Shown: one piece after another, positions 7,368-15,365 of the stretch
How positions within the stretch are numbered: the first letter of the stretch is position 1
Layout of the letters: each line of letters opens with the position of its first letter
Assembly (NCBI GenBank): GCA_964451605.1
Contig: CAYVJA010000022.1
Span: 1-38,793, forward strand
DNA length: 38,793 bases
Direction: 5' to 3'
Origin: JAQVSH01 sp964451605
GTDB lineage: Bacteria; Bacteroidota; Bacteroidia; Bacteroidales; UBA4181
The notes under the pieces: model-generated
What the model was told of the DNA's origin: nothing
What the model saw: only the letters and a program-made list of their open reading frames with translations
Database searches by the model: none
Made by a program: the position numbers and the translations under genes

Positions 7368-8618
7368 ATGGATTTTAGTTCTCATACCCTGAGCAACGGT
7401 TTACAACTGATTGTTCACGAAGACCCAACCACCCCCATGGCGGCGGTTAGTCTGCTCTACGATGTGGGCTCGCGCGATGAACGTCCGGAACAGACCGGAT
7501 TTGCACATCTTTTCGAACATCTCATGTTTGGGGGTTCGGCACATATTCCCCGCTTCGACGAACCCTTGCAAGAGGCTGGTGGCGAAAACAACGCCTTTAC
7601 CACTGCCGATCTCACTCATTACTACATGACACTGCCTGCCAACAACATTGAGACGGCTTTCTGGCTCGAATCCGACAGAATGGGTTGGCTCGATGTGAGC
7701 GACAGGGCATTGGAGGTTCAGCGAAAGGTTGTGGTTGAGGAGTTCCGTCAGCGCTGTCTGAACCAGCCTTATGGCGATGCCTGGCATCTTTTGCGAAAAA
7801 TCGCCTACAAGGCACATCCTTACCGATGGCCGGTTATCGGACTGGAGCCAAGCCATATCGAGGAGGCGAAGGCTGCAGATGTGCGCGCTTTCCATTCGCG
7901 GTTTTACCATCCTGCCAATGCAAAACTGGTGGTGGCAGGAGCCGTGCATACCGAAGAGATTCTCCGGTTGGCCGAGAAGTGGTTTGGACCCATTCCCGGA
8001 AAGGCCAAACCATCGAGAGTTCTTCCCGTTGAGCCGAAACAGCCCGAAGAGGGGCGTCTGGTTACCTATTCCGATGTTCCTTCGCCCGCAATGTACAAGG
8101 CATTTCATATGCCGGCCAGAGGGAGTGCCCGGTATTTCACCTGCGATCTGATATCCGACCTGCTTGCCGGTGGCCAGTCGTCGAGACTGTTTCTCCGTCT
8201 CACCAAAGAGCGTCAGCTCTTTAGTGAAATCAATGCCTATGTAACCGGCGACATAGATCCGGGGCTCTTTGTAATCACCGGTAAACCGGCTCCCGGCGTT
8301 TCGTGCGAAGAGGCAGAGAGTGCAGTTCTTGAGGAGTTGCGGGTTTTGTCGGAAGGGGTTCCCGAAAGAGAGATGGAGAAGGTGAAAAATAGATTCGAGT
8401 CGAACTACCTGCTGGGCCAGACGCATATTGCCAACAAAGCTATGTCACTGGCGTTCTATGCCTTGATGGGCAATCCAACTCTTTTGCTTCAGGAGGTCGA
8501 CATGTACCGTTCGGTTTCGGAAGATGATGTGGCTTCGATGGCCAACACGCTCTTCAAACCCCAAAACAGCAATACGCTGTGGTATCTTCCCGCTCAATCA
8601 CACACCCCATCGCTATGA
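7368..8618 (+). CDS. M16 family zinc metallopeptidase, catalytic subunit
   Basis: A 416-residue M16 (insulinase/mitochondrial-processing-peptidase-like) protein. The zinc-binding HxxEH motif is HLFEH at residues 47-51, and the third ligand is the Glu at about 124-125 in VVVEEF. No signal peptide is evident, which suggests a cytoplasmic location. The next gene encodes a similar-sized M16 homologue without the zinc motif, and the two overlap by ATGA. That is the classical arrangement of a heterodimeric short M16 peptidase, with the catalytic half made here. Substrates are probably peptides or small unfolded proteins. Confidence 0.88.
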   Translation: MDFSSHTLSNGLQLIVHEDPTTPMAAVSLLYDVGSRDERPEQTGFAHLFEHLMFGGSAHIPRFDEPLQEAGGENNAFTTADLTHYYMTLPANNIETAFWLESDRMGWLDVSDRALEVQRKVVVEEFRQRCLNQPYGDAWHLLRKIAYKAHPYRWPVIGLEPSHIEEAKAADVRAFHSRFYHPANAKLVVAGAVHTEEILRLAEKWFGPIPGKAKPSRVLPVEPKQPEEGRLVTYSDVPSPAMYKAFHMPARGSARYFTCDLISDLLAGGQSSRLFLRLTKERQLFSEINAYVTGDIDPGLFVITGKPAPGVSCEEAESAVLEELRVLSEGVPEREMEKVKNRFESNYLLGQTHIANKAMSLAFYALMGNPTLLLQEVDMYRSVSEDDVASMANTLFKPQNSNTLWYLPAQSHTPSL

Positions 8619-9934
8619 ACCGATCGACTCCTCCTTCTCTCAACCCGGTAGTTCTCACCGGCACCTTGTCGCCGGAAACCTACCGGCTCGATAACGGTAT
8701 CGAGGTATATGAGCTCTCCGGCGGTTCGACGGCTATGGTAAAAATAGACCTTTTGCTGCCTGCCGGAGCCCGATTTCAGCCGATACCCCTGTGTGCACTG
8801 GCTGCAAACCGTTTGTTAACCGAAGGGACGGCCGGCTACACTTCGGCCGAAATCTCCGAAAAGATTGATTACCATGGAGCCTACCTGCAAGGTAGTGCCG
8901 ACAAAGACCATGCAGCCCTTACCCTTTTATCCCCGCTTCGTCACTTTGAGGCGCTGTTGCCCCTGTTTGCCGAGGTGATTTCAGAACCTGCATTTCCTCT
9001 GCATGAACTGGAAATTTTCCGTGAAAAGCAACGGCAGCGCTATCTGATCGATCAGCAAAAGGTACGTGTACTGGCCCATTCGGGGTTTAGTGAGGCAATG
9101 TTCGGGCCCAGTCATCCTTACGGGTATCGGTTACAGCTTTCCGATTTCTCCCAACTTACCCGCGACCATCTGGTAGATTTCCATCAACAACACTATATGA
9201 AGGGCGGATGGCGTCTGGTGGTCTCCGGGCAGGTCGATTCGTCGGTAAGAGCATTACTGAACAGAGCCCTGGGATCTGTCTTGTTCAAGGATTCGGGGTG
9301 TTCCGAAAAGGAGCTTCCGTTGCTGCCGATGCCCGTTTCCAGCGGGTTTGTGCCCCGCGATGAGGCGGTCCAGTCGGCACTGCGGCTGGGTCGGATTGTT
9401 CCCGGCCGAAGCCACCCCGATTACGTGGGGCTAACGGTGCTCAATACCCTTTTGGGAGGCTATTTCGGGTCGAGGCTTATGCAGAATCTTCGCGAAGAGA
9501 AGGGATATACCTACGGTATTCAATCGGCTATTGTCTCGCTGGTTAAGAGTAGCTATCTGGTGATTCTTTCGGAGGTAGGATCCGAGGTAACCCGGCCTGC
9601 ACTGGAAGAGATAACGCACGAGATGGTAAGGCTCATTGATCAGGAGACAGACGAAGAGGAGCTTGGTCGGGTGAAAAACCAGATGGAGGCAGATATGATT
9701 CGTTCGCTCGACGGTCCCTTTGCCAAGGCCGATTTACTGGCTTCGTTACTCGATCACAATCTGCCCCTCTCGTCGATTGAATCGGCCATGGCCGAAATAC
9801 GTTCGATTACTCAGCAAAGAGTGAGGCAATTGGCTCAAACCTACCTCTCTCCCTCGTCTTTTACACGCATTGTTGCCGGGCCCTCTTCGGCCAACCCCGG
9901 TTTTCCTCTCTTATTTGAACCTCTCAGTCATTAA
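8615..9934 (+). CDS. M16 family peptidase-like, non-catalytic subunit
   Basis: A 439-residue M16 homologue starting at ATG 8615, whose ATGA overlaps the stop of the catalytic subunit; an upstream in-frame start at 8579 would intrude into that gene. Where HxxEH is expected the sequence reads NRLLTEG, so the zinc site is absent. The C-terminal half keeps the substrate-binding signature with Arg and Tyr (SRLMQNLREEKGYTYG), characteristic of the non-catalytic partner in short M16 heterodimers. Together the two genes should form one active clamshell peptidase. The stop lies 3 bp before the CPBP protease gene. Confidence 0.87.
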   Translation: MNRSTPPSLNPVVLTGTLSPETYRLDNGIEVYELSGGSTAMVKIDLLLPAGARFQPIPLCALAANRLLTEGTAGYTSAEISEKIDYHGAYLQGSADKDHAALTLLSPLRHFEALLPLFAEVISEPAFPLHELEIFREKQRQRYLIDQQKVRVLAHSGFSEAMFGPSHPYGYRLQLSDFSQLTRDHLVDFHQQHYMKGGWRLVVSGQVDSSVRALLNRALGSVLFKDSGCSEKELPLLPMPVSSGFVPRDEAVQSALRLGRIVPGRSHPDYVGLTVLNTLLGGYFGSRLMQNLREEKGYTYGIQSAIVSLVKSSYLVILSEVGSEVTRPALEEITHEMVRLIDQETDEEELGRVKNQMEADMIRSLDGPFAKADLLASLLDHNLPLSSIESAMAEIRSITQQRVRQLAQTYLSPSSFTRIVAGPSSANPGFPLLFEPLSH

Positions 9935-9937
9935 ACT

Positions 9938-10885
9938 ATGCGATTTTCGTTCTACGACAACCTCTCCGCTCCCCTTCAACTTCTGTTTGTTGTATTGGTG
10001 ATGCTCTGCTGCTTTTTGGTCGGGTTTGCGGGCGCGTTTCTTCTTTTGCTCGCCTTTGGGAATCTGCCTCTCGAGACCCTTCTTCAAGCGCTTTCCGACC
10101 CCTCCTCTCCCTACGAATTGCCGATGTTGCGTTTTCTTCAGGTGGTTCAGGGGATTTTTCTTTTTGTTGTCCCGCCGCTTCTGATTGCGTTTCTCTTTTC
10201 GGCACAACGAAAACACTATCTCTCCATCAGACCGCCATCGTCGGCCAGGATTCTCTGGGCTTCGGGGCTCCTGATAATTCTGGCATTCCCAGCCATTAAC
10301 GGCCTGAGTGCCTTGAACCAGATGGTAAAACTTCCTCCTGCCTGGTCGGGCTTCGAAATGTGGATGCAACAGCTTGAGGAGGCTGCACGTGTTGTTACAG
10401 AGAAATTTGTTCTCGACCCCCGAATTTCGGTTTTGGCCTTTAATCTCTTTATGATGGCCATTCTTCCGGCTATAGGCGAAGAGTTCTTCTTCAGAGGCGT
10501 TTTGCAAAATATTATCACCCGTTGGACGGGGAGCGCCTACGCCTCAGTCTGGATTACCGGAATCTTATTCAGCCTGATTCACTTTCAGTTTTACGGTTTT
10601 CTTCCCAGAGCCCTGCTGGGGGTGCTTTTTGGCTATCTGCTCGTTTGGAGCGGTTCTATCTGGGTGCCGGTCTTTGCCCATTTTGTGAACAACGCCTTTT
10701 CGGTTTTCTTCTATTTTCTGATTGCCCGGGGTGTTGTGACTCCCGAGAGCAGCGAGTTTGGCGGTGGGGCAGGAGAGTGGATATTTGCGATTATCAGTCT
10801 TTTGCTGGCAACTCAAATGGTGGTGTATCTTCGTAGAAAACAGGAAAAATCAGTTGTCGGTCAGGAAGGATCGCCCGGATTGTAG
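9938..10885 (+). CDS. CPBP family intramembrane metalloprotease
   Basis: A 315-residue polytopic membrane protein of the CPBP/ABI (Rce1-like) family. Several hydrophobic helices are visible. The diagnostic motifs are present in order: EEFFFRG near residues 181-187 (EExxxR), FSLIHFQF with the second-motif His, and FAHFVNNAF with the third-motif His and Asn. These form the intramembrane glutamate-type active site. Family roles include prenyl-protein processing in eukaryotes and bacteriocin immunity or regulated proteolysis in bacteria; the substrate here is unknown. It follows the M16 pair by 3 bp and is probably co-transcribed with it. Its 3' end overlaps the convergent rnhA by 25 bp. Confidence 0.86.
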   Translation: MRFSFYDNLSAPLQLLFVVLVMLCCFLVGFAGAFLLLLAFGNLPLETLLQALSDPSSPYELPMLRFLQVVQGIFLFVVPPLLIAFLFSAQRKHYLSIRPPSSARILWASGLLIILAFPAINGLSALNQMVKLPPAWSGFEMWMQQLEEAARVVTEKFVLDPRISVLAFNLFMMAILPAIGEEFFFRGVLQNIITRWTGSAYASVWITGILFSLIHFQFYGFLPRALLGVLFGYLLVWSGSIWVPVFAHFVNNAFSVFFYFLIARGVVTPESSEFGGGAGEWIFAIISLLLATQMVVYLRRKQEKSVVGQEGSPGL

Positions 10886-11355
10886 CCTGTGTCGGCCGGC
10901 AGGTCGGGCCGAAGTCCTGCCTCTACCGCCATGCGGTCGCACGCTTCGTTTTCGGGGTGCCCGTTGTGCCCTCTGATCCACTCAAAGCGCACTTTGTGTC
11001 GCCGATAAACCTTTAGGAAACGGATCCAAAGGTCGGGATTCTTTTTGCCTTGAAACCCTTTGCGTTCCCAGCCGAAAACCCATCCTTTCTGCACCGCATC
11101 CACCACATACTTTGAGTCGGAAGTAACCGTTACCTCCGATCCTTCCACCTTAAGCGCCTCTAAACCTGCAATGACAGCCAAAAGCTCCATCCGGTTATTG
11201 GTGGTGCATCGGAAGCCTCCTGAAATCTCTTTGCGGAAGAGGCCCGAGATAAGAATAGTCGCAAAGCCTCCGGGCCCCGGATTTCCGCGCGAGGAGCCAT
11301 CGGTATAGATGTGGATCCGGGGTGTCACTTTTTCTGTTTTTTTATCCCCAGCCAC
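10861..11355 (-). CDS. rnhA: Ribonuclease HI
   Basis: A 164-residue RNase HI that cleaves the RNA strand of RNA-DNA hybrids. The DEDD active site is complete: Asp19 (IYTDGSS), Glu57 (NRMELLA), Asp80 (VTSDSKYVVDA) and Asp140 (EACDRMA). The handle-loop region (QKGWVFGWERKGF) and HNGHPENE are also recognisable. No N-terminal hybrid-binding domain is present. It is the last gene of a minus-strand run, and its start overlaps the end of the kinase gene by 31 bp, implying translational coupling. Its 3' end runs into the convergent CPBP gene. Confidence 0.93.
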   Translation of the reverse strand: MAGDKKTEKVTPRIHIYTDGSSRGNPGPGGFATILISGLFRKEISGGFRCTTNNRMELLAVIAGLEALKVEGSEVTVTSDSKYVVDAVQKGWVFGWERKGFQGKKNPDLWIRFLKVYRRHKVRFEWIRGHNGHPENEACDRMAVEAGLRPDLPADTGYNPGDPS

Positions 11356-12095
11356 CTCTTCAGTTGTTGGTTTTTATCTACGCGCTTGCGATCAGCGGCA
11401 TCGCTTTGCAGCATCTCTGCCAGACAGTACGACTCTTCCAGCCCCGATAGCGCGGCATACTCATGTGCCATAAAGGCATAGAGTTCGGGGGTGGCCCGAA
11501 GCCTTCCGAAATTGCGGAGCCTCTCTTTCGGGGAGAGGGGGCCGAAATCCATCCGGTTGATATCGATCAGAGAAAAGCGATACCCCTCGTTATCGGGTTC
11601 GAACAGAATATTGCCCCGCGAAAAATCGTGGTGCAGAATGCCGCGTTCGTGCAGGTAAAAGGTAAAACGAGTAAAATGCTGCAGGAAGTGGCGTACCTCT
11701 TCGAGCGGTTTCTCGCAGATCTCAAAAAAGTTATGGCTGTAACTGCAAAACTGACTGATAAAATAGCTCTCCCGGAGTCCGAATCCCTTCCGGATCTCAA
11801 GATAGGCAACGGGTGCCGGTGTGGGAATCTGCATCTCCTGCAACCTGAGTGCATGTTCGTAGGCACGGCGGGCTTTCGACGGGCGAAACAGGCCATATAT
11901 GTAGCGATTCAGGAAATGGGGCGGGCGGTACGATTTAATGACCCACTGTTCTCCCCCTACTTCCACTTTATTGAGTTTGTTTCTTTTGTCATGGATAGCG
12001 GTGCCCAACAAACGAAACCTTTCCGGAACAGAGCGAATCAATTCGGTTTCACCGGCATAGGCAGGGTCGATGGTAATATGTGTGCCGTTTTGCAT
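11325..12095 (-). CDS. Lipopolysaccharide core kinase (InaA/Kdo-kinase-like)
   Basis: A kinase-fold protein of about 256 residues in the lipopolysaccharide kinase/InaA group. The motifs are VIKSYRPP (ATP-binding Lys), HHDFSRGNILF (catalytic loop with Asp and Asn) and SLIDINRM (metal-binding Asp, DFG equivalent). By family it phosphorylates Kdo or heptose in the LPS inner core at the cytoplasmic face. The open frame extends to 12149, but a good promoter at 12120-12150 places transcription start at about 12113-12116. ATG 12095 (MQNGTHITID) or ATG 12113 is therefore the real start; I chose 12095 because homologues begin near such an ITIDP segment. It overlaps rnhA downstream. Confidence 0.8.
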   Translation of the reverse strand: MQNGTHITIDPAYAGETELIRSVPERFRLLGTAIHDKRNKLNKVEVGGEQWVIKSYRPPHFLNRYIYGLFRPSKARRAYEHALRLQEMQIPTPAPVAYLEIRKGFGLRESYFISQFCSYSHNFFEICEKPLEEVRHFLQHFTRFTFYLHERGILHHDFSRGNILFEPDNEGYRFSLIDINRMDFGPLSPKERLRNFGRLRATPELYAFMAHEYAALSGLEESYCLAEMLQSDAADRKRVDKNQQLKRWLGIKKQKK

Positions 12096-12119
12096 AGCGA
12101 AGGGTCGGTTCATTGGGTG

Positions 12120-12150
12120 CAAAGGTAGGATTTGTCGAGGATATCGCAAA
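12120..12150 (-). promoter_or_regulatory. Promoter for LPS kinase-rnhA
   Basis: On the minus strand, TTTG (12147-12150) is followed by 19 nt and then TACCTTTG (12120-12127), an almost ideal Bacteroidetes -33/-7 pair. It sits in the gap after rnhB. Initiation is predicted at about 12113-12116, which rules out the longest kinase start. Confidence 0.72.
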
Positions 12151-12158
12151 CCTGTTGC

Positions 12159-12776
12159 CTACACTAAGGGTAGTTCGGGATCTTTCTTCACGCCGCGAAA
12201 ACTCTCTCTGTGACAGGGAGAGGGGCCATGCACCAAAAGTTGCTCCCGGTGGTCGGACGTGGGGTACCCTTTGTTTTTATCCCAGCCATAAAAAGGATAT
12301 TGTGCGTGCAGTCGGGTCATAATGGCATCCCTCTCGGTTTTTGCCAGAACCGATGCAGCGGCTATGGAGGCAAACCGGCTGTCGCCTTTTATCATGCAGA
12401 TGTGGGGTATGGAATCGTAGGGCAAAAAACGATTTCCGTCAACCAGAATCAGTTCGGGACGAACCTTCAGTTGTGAAAGGGCGCGATGCATGGCCAGAAT
12501 CGAGGCTTTCAGAATGTTGATGCGGTCTATCTCTTCCGGGCTGCAGAGGGCAATACCCCAGGCCACAGCACTTTCCAGAACCGCTTCCCTGACCTCCAGC
12601 CGATCTCTTTCCGACATCTGTTTAGAGTCGTTCAGCCGTTGATGCGAAAAATCGGGTGGAAGTATTACTGCAGCCGCCACAACCGGGCCGGCCAGGCATC
12701 CTCTGCCCGCCTCATCGCAACCGGCCTCGAGCGTTGCATTCCGGTAAAAGGATTGCAAAGAGGGGCACTTTACCAT
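12159..12776 (-). CDS. rnhB: Ribonuclease HII
   Basis: A 205-residue RNase HII, which incises DNA at single ribonucleotides and removes RNA primers. The signature GCDEAGRGCLAGPV supplies Asp21 and Glu22. Further catalytic Asp residues lie in LILVDGNRF and in the C-terminal half, with SIAAASVLAKTERD and YGWDKNKGYPT also matching the family. The start is ATG 12776. The open frame continues 38 codons upstream, but that part lies inside the flippase gene and resembles no RNase HII. With the chosen start the gene overlaps the flippase stop by 7 bp, suggesting coupling. Confidence 0.92.
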   Translation of the reverse strand: MVKCPSLQSFYRNATLEAGCDEAGRGCLAGPVVAAAVILPPDFSHQRLNDSKQMSERDRLEVREAVLESAVAWGIALCSPEEIDRINILKASILAMHRALSQLKVRPELILVDGNRFLPYDSIPHICMIKGDSRFASIAAASVLAKTERDAIMTRLHAQYPFYGWDKNKGYPTSDHREQLLVHGPSPCHRESFRGVKKDPELPLV

Positions 12777-14155
12777 GTTTTGATAATACGGTGGTCGATA
12801 AGAACAAAGATCAGGGTGATGACGGTGCTGTAAAAGAGATACCAATTCACCGGAATATATTTTTCCGGTGTGATTTTCAGTTTGGTCCACACATATCCCG
12901 AAAGGAAGATCTTTTCGAGCGTGTAGGCCAGACCCGATCCAAGCGCTATTCCCACTACTCCGTAATATTGCACAAAGAAGAGACTGGAGAGGATATTCAG
13001 CACCAGACTGAGAACCGATGCGGTCATGATAATACGGGTCTTCTTGAGCCCAAGCAGGATGGTTTGCGGAAAGATGATCCGACTGATAATAAGCAATTGA
13101 TACACCATAAAGATGTCGGCGCTACGGTAGAAGGCCTCACGAAACAGAACCTCGCCAAAAAGGAATTTGCAAGAGAGCATAAAAAGAATCGACAACGGGA
13201 AGAGGTAGTGCATCATTTTAAGCGATTTGCTCCTGATGGTGGCAAGAATCTCGGGTATGTTCTTTTTAACCGAGAACTCCGGAATCATTGCGTTACTCAA
13301 TCCTGTGGTCATCATCACCACAAAGGGGAGCTCCTTAGCACCGTAACGAAATACAGCAAACCGATCGGGGTCGAAAAGAATCGAGGCAAGGAACCCGTCC
13401 AGATATTGCGAGGAGCCGCTCAGCAATCCTCCGATGATAACCGGGTATCCCAGATAGAGGTGCTCGCGGATAAACTCCCATGATACCCGGAACGATCCAT
13501 ACTTCATCAACAGATGGATGAGCCAGATAAAGCGGAGTACCGAAATCAGCACCATGCCCCAGAGAGACCCCTCTACTCCCCACCCCAGGAAGATGGGGAG
13601 TGCGGCAAACAGAATCTGCAGCCCGAAGCTGATAAAGCCGTAGTAGAGGATGTGACCCGGTTTCTCCTTGAGCAGATAGATATATTCTATGAGAGGGGTA
13701 ACCTGTCCAAAAAAGAAGTAGAGCGCCGTGGCCGGGGCAAAAGGGATGGCTTCGAACTTGGAGTAGGTAGGGATAGATTGATTCAGGAAGAGGATCATCA
13801 GCGCAAAGAAGCCGCTGAAGAACATCATGAGCAGAAAGGCGTTGAAGAGCTCCGGCGAGCGGGTATGGCCCGATGCGTGATATCGGGCAAAGGCACGGTT
13901 CCGCTTAAAGAGAGGCAGAAAGGATTGTATCAGCCCTGTCACCCAGAAAAAACTGAGGGCTCCGGTAATAAACACCATATACTCCCACTCTCCAATCTCC
14001 TTTTCGGTCAGCGAAGTTTTGGTAAAAATGATGCTGATTATGAGAAATGTGGAGAACCGAAGGAACTGAAAAATCTGCAGCCCTGCAATGTTGTTAACCT
14101 TATCGGAGAGTCTCTTCACGGAGTGGAAATAGGGTTGAGTGCCTGCTTTTTCCAA
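12770..14155 (-). CDS. Wzx/MATE-like polysaccharide flippase
   Basis: A 461-residue integral membrane protein with about 12-14 hydrophobic helices and few charged interior residues, typical of the polysaccharide-exporting (Wzx/RfbX, MOP superfamily) flippases. The N-terminus (KVNNIAGLQIFQFLRFSTFLII) resembles the first helix of such proteins. By family it would flip a lipid-linked oligosaccharide across the inner membrane. No glycosyltransferases or Wzy polymerase genes are adjacent, so the cargo is unknown. The downstream LPS-core kinase is at least consistent with an envelope role. A TATATTTG box lies just upstream. Confidence 0.82.
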   Translation of the reverse strand: MEKAGTQPYFHSVKRLSDKVNNIAGLQIFQFLRFSTFLIISIIFTKTSLTEKEIGEWEYMVFITGALSFFWVTGLIQSFLPLFKRNRAFARYHASGHTRSPELFNAFLLMMFFSGFFALMILFLNQSIPTYSKFEAIPFAPATALYFFFGQVTPLIEYIYLLKEKPGHILYYGFISFGLQILFAALPIFLGWGVEGSLWGMVLISVLRFIWLIHLLMKYGSFRVSWEFIREHLYLGYPVIIGGLLSGSSQYLDGFLASILFDPDRFAVFRYGAKELPFVVMMTTGLSNAMIPEFSVKKNIPEILATIRSKSLKMMHYLFPLSILFMLSCKFLFGEVLFREAFYRSADIFMVYQLLIISRIIFPQTILLGLKKTRIIMTASVLSLVLNILSSLFFVQYYGVVGIALGSGLAYTLEKIFLSGYVWTKLKITPEKYIPVNWYLFYSTVITLIFVLIDHRIIKTW

Positions 14156-14166
14156 GCACCACAGCG

Positions 14167-14174
14167 CAAATATA
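14167..14174 (-). promoter_or_regulatory. -7 box for flippase operon
   Basis: The minus strand reads TATATTTG, matching TAnnTTTG, 11 nt before the flippase ATG. No convincing TTTG/TTG occurs at 19-22 nt upstream. Confidence 0.45.
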
Positions 14175-14197
14175 TGGGAACAATTTCGATTTCAGTT

Positions 14198-14227
14198 TTT
14201 GTGGATTGGAATTTGTGTTTATATTTG
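14198..14227 (+). promoter_or_regulatory. Promoter of tRNA-His
   Basis: TTTG (14198-14201), an 18-nt spacer and TATATTTG (14220-14227) form a good Bacteroidetes promoter. It would start transcription about 7-10 nt before the mature tRNA 5' end. Confidence 0.7.
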
Positions 14228-14239
14228 TGCCGCAAAAAT

Positions 14240-14314
14240 GGTGATTGTAGCTCAGTTGGTTAGAGCGCTAGATTGTGGATCTAGAGGTCGCCGGTTCAAC
14301 CCCGGTCATTCACC
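14240..14314 (+). tRNA. tRNA-His (GTG)
   Basis: A full cloverleaf can be drawn. The acceptor stem is GTGATTG/CATTCAC with the extra G-1 (14240) opposite C73 (14314), the tRNA-His identity pair. The D arm is GCTC/GAGC. The anticodon stem is CTAGA/TCTAG with loop TTGTGGA and anticodon GTG at 14275-14277. The T arm is GCCGG-TTCAACC-CCGGT. No CCA is encoded. The acceptor stem has one U5-U68 mismatch. Confidence 0.96.
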
Positions 14315-14327
14315 CGTTTAACTCTCT

Positions 14328-14363
14328 GGCGGGCTGTTGATAACAACAGCCCGCCTTGTTTTT
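14328..14363 (+). terminator. Rho-independent terminator after tRNA-His
   Basis: A perfect 12-bp stem (GGCGGGCTGTTG, loop ATAA, CAACAGCCCGCC) is followed by TTGTTTTT. It begins 14 nt after the tRNA, so the tRNA is a single-gene transcription unit. Confidence 0.9.
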
Positions 14364-14415
14364 GATTCTTGCCGGGAGTCGCCCCGGAGTATCCCTGACA
14401 CCCTTCCCGGACGGG

Positions 14416-15021
14416 TTAAAGAGGTGTTTGCTTTGTATCGGTATTGGTTCCCCATCGGGGGTAAGGTCTGGGAAAACCGCTCAGGTCCAGTACTCTGTCG
14501 ACAACCGTCATGAGTGCCTCTGTAAGGGTGGCGGGATGATTGTAGAAAGAGGGTGACGCAGGTACAACAATGGCACCGGCCAGTGTGAGTTGCTCTAAAT
14601 TACGGAGATGGATAAGACTGAACGGGGTCTCCCTCGGAACCAGAATCACTCTCCGGCGCTCTTTCAGCATCACGTCTGCCGCACGCGTTATCAGACTTTC
14701 GGCCGTTCCTGAGGCAATTCGTCCTACAGTTCCCATTGAGCAGGGACAGATAATCAGGGTTTGGTAGCGACTGCTTCCGGAGGCAAAGGGAGCCGAAAAG
14801 TTGTGATTGTCCCATACACGAACACCCGGGAGAATCGGGGCATTATCGGTCTCCTGCCGCCAGATGGCTTGTCCCGTTTCGGAAAAGACCATATCGAGCG
14901 TGCTTCCCGCAGGGGAAAGTTCAAGCAGTTTATCGGCCAGAAGCCTGGCGTACCCGGCCCCGCTGGCACCCGTAACGGCCAGAATAATTTTAGGACTTTC
15001 GGTAGATTGATTTTCTTTCAT
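14416..15021 (-). CDS. ubiX: UbiX-family flavin prenyltransferase
   Basis: A 201-residue UbiX/Pad1-type protein. The flavin-binding N-terminus ILAVTGASGAGYA and the family signature CSMGTVGRIASGTAESLITR, followed by KERRRVILVPRETP, are clear. By family it prenylates FMN to make prenylated FMN, the cofactor of UbiD-type decarboxylases. No ubiD is in the window. Its ATG overlaps the old sirtuin stop by one base (TGATG), so the two genes were translationally coupled and share the promoter at 15366-15397. The neighbourhood does not show which decarboxylase it serves; menaquinone synthesis is one possibility. Confidence 0.92.
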   Translation of the reverse strand: MKENQSTESPKIILAVTGASGAGYARLLADKLLELSPAGSTLDMVFSETGQAIWRQETDNAPILPGVRVWDNHNFSAPFASGSSRYQTLIICPCSMGTVGRIASGTAESLITRAADVMLKERRRVILVPRETPFSLIHLRNLEQLTLAGAIVVPASPSFYNHPATLTEALMTVVDRVLDLSGFPRPYPRWGTNTDTKQTPL

Positions 15022-15333
15022 CAGGGAGTGAGTTTTTCCAGTTTTAACAGCAACTCTTTCAGTACGGCAGCGCCTTCGCCGGCACCCTTACGGATAAAAA
15101 CTGCTTTTCGGCTGGTTGGAACAGGAACTTCATTAGGATCGATTACAAACACAGGCCTGTTTCCGCCGTTGATTGTAAAACTCGAGAACCAACCCCGGGT
15201 TTTTGAGCCATCCTTCGTAGCTGGCTACCTCCATCACCGGATACTGTTCCCAAAGCCCTCCGGCATCGCGAAAGGTCTTTAAACCGCTCTCCGCACTGAT
15301 TCCTGCTCCCGAAAGAATGGTTAACTTGCTCAT
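15021..15333 (-). pseudogene. Sirtuin (Sir2 NAD-dependent deacylase), internal frameshifting deletion
   Basis: From ATG 15333 the first 59 residues are a normal bacterial sirtuin N-terminus: LTILSGAGISAESGLKTFRD, LWEQYPV, then FYNQRRKQ. At about 15153-15162 the sequence jumps into a different frame that encodes the sirtuin C-terminus (RPVFVIDPNEVPVPTSRK, then FIRKGAGEGAAVLKELL), which ends at the stop 15021-15023. Roughly 125-130 residues are missing: the QNIDGLH-type motif with the catalytic His, the zinc-binding Cys pairs and part of the NAD pocket. The N-terminal frame itself stops at 15133 after a few unrelated residues. The original coupling with ubiX is preserved, so the lesion is local. 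An assembly error remains possible. Confidence 0.85.
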
Positions 15334-15365
15334 TGAGTGATAACTATTATTTTGGCGTTTTCTTC

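Noticed and set aside
7401..8426. 341-codon open frame on the minus strand
   Set aside because: It is antisense to the catalytic M16 gene, whose HxxEH motif and length are clear; the minus-strand translation has no recognisable domain.
8579..8614. Upstream start for the non-catalytic M16 gene
   Set aside because: It overlaps the preceding gene by 40 bp, whereas ATG 8615 gives a neat ATGA coupling.
12777..12890. N-terminal 38-codon extension of rnhB
   Set aside because: It lies within the flippase coding region and is absent from typical RNase HII; ATG 12776 gives the family length.
12656..13483. 275-codon open frame on the plus strand
   Set aside because: Antisense to the flippase and rnhB genes; highly charged, low-complexity translation.
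15133..15333. Short sirtuin-like protein as a functional mini-sirtuin
   Set aside because: It lacks the catalytic His, zinc site and C-terminal fold, and the true C-terminus lies out of frame just downstream; a deletion is the better explanation.
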